A stretch of 14,552 nt of DNA from an uncultured Sphingobacteriia bacterium (GTDB lineage Bacteria > Bacteroidota > Bacteroidia > Chitinophagales > Chitinophagaceae). Positions 13,770 through 14,552 of the stretch are shown one piece after another (within the stretch, counting starts at the first letter, position 1; the number at the start of each line of letters is the position of its first letter). The position numbers and the translations under genes are program-made. The notes beneath the pieces were generated by a model. The model made no database searches. It had not been told where the DNA came from and saw nothing but the letters and a program-made list of their open reading frames with translations. The DNA is taken from contig CAMFKK010000019.1 in the NCBI GenBank assembly GCA_945957225.1, forward strand, positions 1 through 14,552, given 5' to 3'.

Positions 13770-14552
13770 ATGGCCACAGAAACAAGTCATACAAGTTATC
13801 AAGCTAATTTGGATGTGTTTTCTCAAACACTTCAAGATTTAGCCCAAAATGATAGAGATATTATAGCAGTAACCAGTGATAGTAGAGGGTCAGGAAAACT
13901 GGTTCCTTTTGCCCAAAAGTTTCCCAAACAAATGATTGAAGTAGGCATTGCAGAACAAAACCTGGTTGGGGTTGCTGCAGGACTTGCCTCCTGTGGCAAA
14001 AAAGTCTTTGCGGTATCGCCCGCCTGTTTTTTAACTGCCAGGGCTTTGGAGCAAATCAAAAATGATATTGCTTATAGCGATAACCCTGTTACACTTGTTG
14101 GCATCAGTGCGGGTGTTAGTTATGGAGCACTTGGAAGCACCCATCATAGTTTGCACGATTTTGCCGCTTTGAGGGCCATTAACAATATTACCGTGGTTGC
14201 TCCTGCTGATAATTTTGAAACCCAGCAAGCTATTCAACAAGCAGCCATTAGTCATATACCTATTTATTTGAGATTTGGGAAAAAGCCCATGCAAGACCTC
14301 AAAACAGTCAATGATGATGTTTTTGAATTTGGAAAGGGAAGGTTGATTTCATCAGGAGATGATATTGCCATTATTGCAACTGGAGAAACCGTCTATCCCG
14401 CATTATTAGCTGCCTCCAAATTAAAGGAAGCAGGAATAAAGGCAACGGTCATCAGCATGCATACCATCAAACCTTTGGATACGCAATTGCTTGAATCTGT
14501 AGCAAAAAAATGCAAAGCTTTGATTACAGTAGAAGAGCATAGTGTGTATGGC
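13770..14552 (+). CDS. Transketolase, C-terminal (pyrimidine-binding) subunit, cut by window edge
   Basis: The frame is open from ATG 13770 to the window end, giving 261 residues of a family usually about 310-330 long. It starts 1 base after the N subunit stop. Residues 56-72 read EVGIAEQNLVGVAAGLA; E62 is the conserved glutamate that activates thiamine. SPACFLTARALEQIKNDIAYSD (83-104) and the GALGSTHHS region, including SLHDFAALRAI, are typical of the pyrimidine-binding domain. The fragment continues into the C-terminal regulatory-like domain (IAIIATGETVYPALLAA; HTIKPLD; TVEEHSVYG). With the preceding subunit it forms an alpha2beta2-type transketolase, similar in layout to DXS-like and sugar-specific split enzymes. 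The acceptor and donor sugars are not determined; the isomerase upstream suggests its ketose product is the donor (inference). Confidence 0.93.
   Translation, partial: MATETSHTSYQANLDVFSQTLQDLAQNDRDIIAVTSDSRGSGKLVPFAQKFPKQMIEVGIAEQNLVGVAAGLASCGKKVFAVSPACFLTARALEQIKNDIAYSDNPVTLVGISAGVSYGALGSTHHSLHDFAALRAINNITVVAPADNFETQQAIQQAAISHIPIYLRFGKKPMQDLKTVNDDVFEFGKGRLISSGDDIAIIATGETVYPALLAASKLKEAGIKATVISMHTIKPLDTQLLESVAKKCKALITVEEHSVYG

Noticed and set aside
11509..14552. Naming the operon a D-apiose or sulfoquinovose pathway
   Set aside because: Split transketolase plus isomerase is compatible with both, but no kinase, sulfoquinovosidase, sulfonate exporter or other marker is visible, and the isomerase substrate cannot be read by eye.
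12917..14552. Split 1-deoxyxylulose-5-phosphate synthase
   Set aside because: The N subunit has the short transketolase layout, and DXS is normally a single polypeptide of over 600 residues.

Overview
The window looks like a chromosomal segment from a Bacteroidota bacterium, possibly of the Chitinophaga/Sediminibacterium type (inference). The DNA is AT-rich, Shine-Dalgarno sequences are weak or absent, and several start regions carry the Bacteroidota -7 element TAnnTTTG. Protein content fits: sulfatases, a sialate O-acetylesterase, an N-terminally membrane-anchored YceI protein and a split transketolase. No tRNA, rRNA, CRISPR array, insertion sequence or phage gene was seen. Genes are tightly packed, and no gene-free stretch exceeds about 220 bases.

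Region 1 (1-4696) is a glycan-processing block. A sialate O-acetylesterase homologue runs off the left edge on the minus strand. Divergent from it is an AraC-type regulator followed within 3-6 bases by two secreted formylglycine-type sulfatases, so the regulator and both sulfatases are probably one operon. The theme is removal of acetyl and sulfate groups from a polysaccharide. No SusC/SusD pair and no sulfatase-maturing enzyme is visible here.

Region 2 (4700-5716) is a minus-strand YiaK-like 2,3-diketo-L-gulonate reductase, convergent with the second sulfatase and only 3 bases away. Region 3 (5879-9684) holds three plus-strand genes: a YgiD-like LigB dioxygenase, a lipoprotein resembling the PliI lysozyme inhibitors, and a large B12-binding-type radical SAM protein with an unusual cysteine spacing. 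The last gene ends in a strong hairpin that lies inside its coding sequence. Region 4 (9687-10520) is a minus-strand membrane-anchored YceI-domain protein, convergent with the radical SAM gene and 2 bases away.

Region 5 (10521-14552) is a sugar-catabolism operon that starts after a 219-base divergent intergenic region with candidate promoters and an operator-like repeat. Its genes are a DeoR-family regulator, an L-fucose/L-arabinose-isomerase-like protein, and the N- and C-terminal subunits of a split transketolase (the last cut by the right edge). The genes are spaced 4, -8 and 1 bases. Together they suggest isomerisation of an aldose followed by transketolase cleavage under control of a sugar-phosphate-sensing repressor. 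The substrate cannot be named from the sequence. This operon and the radical SAM protein are the best candidates for undescribed biology.
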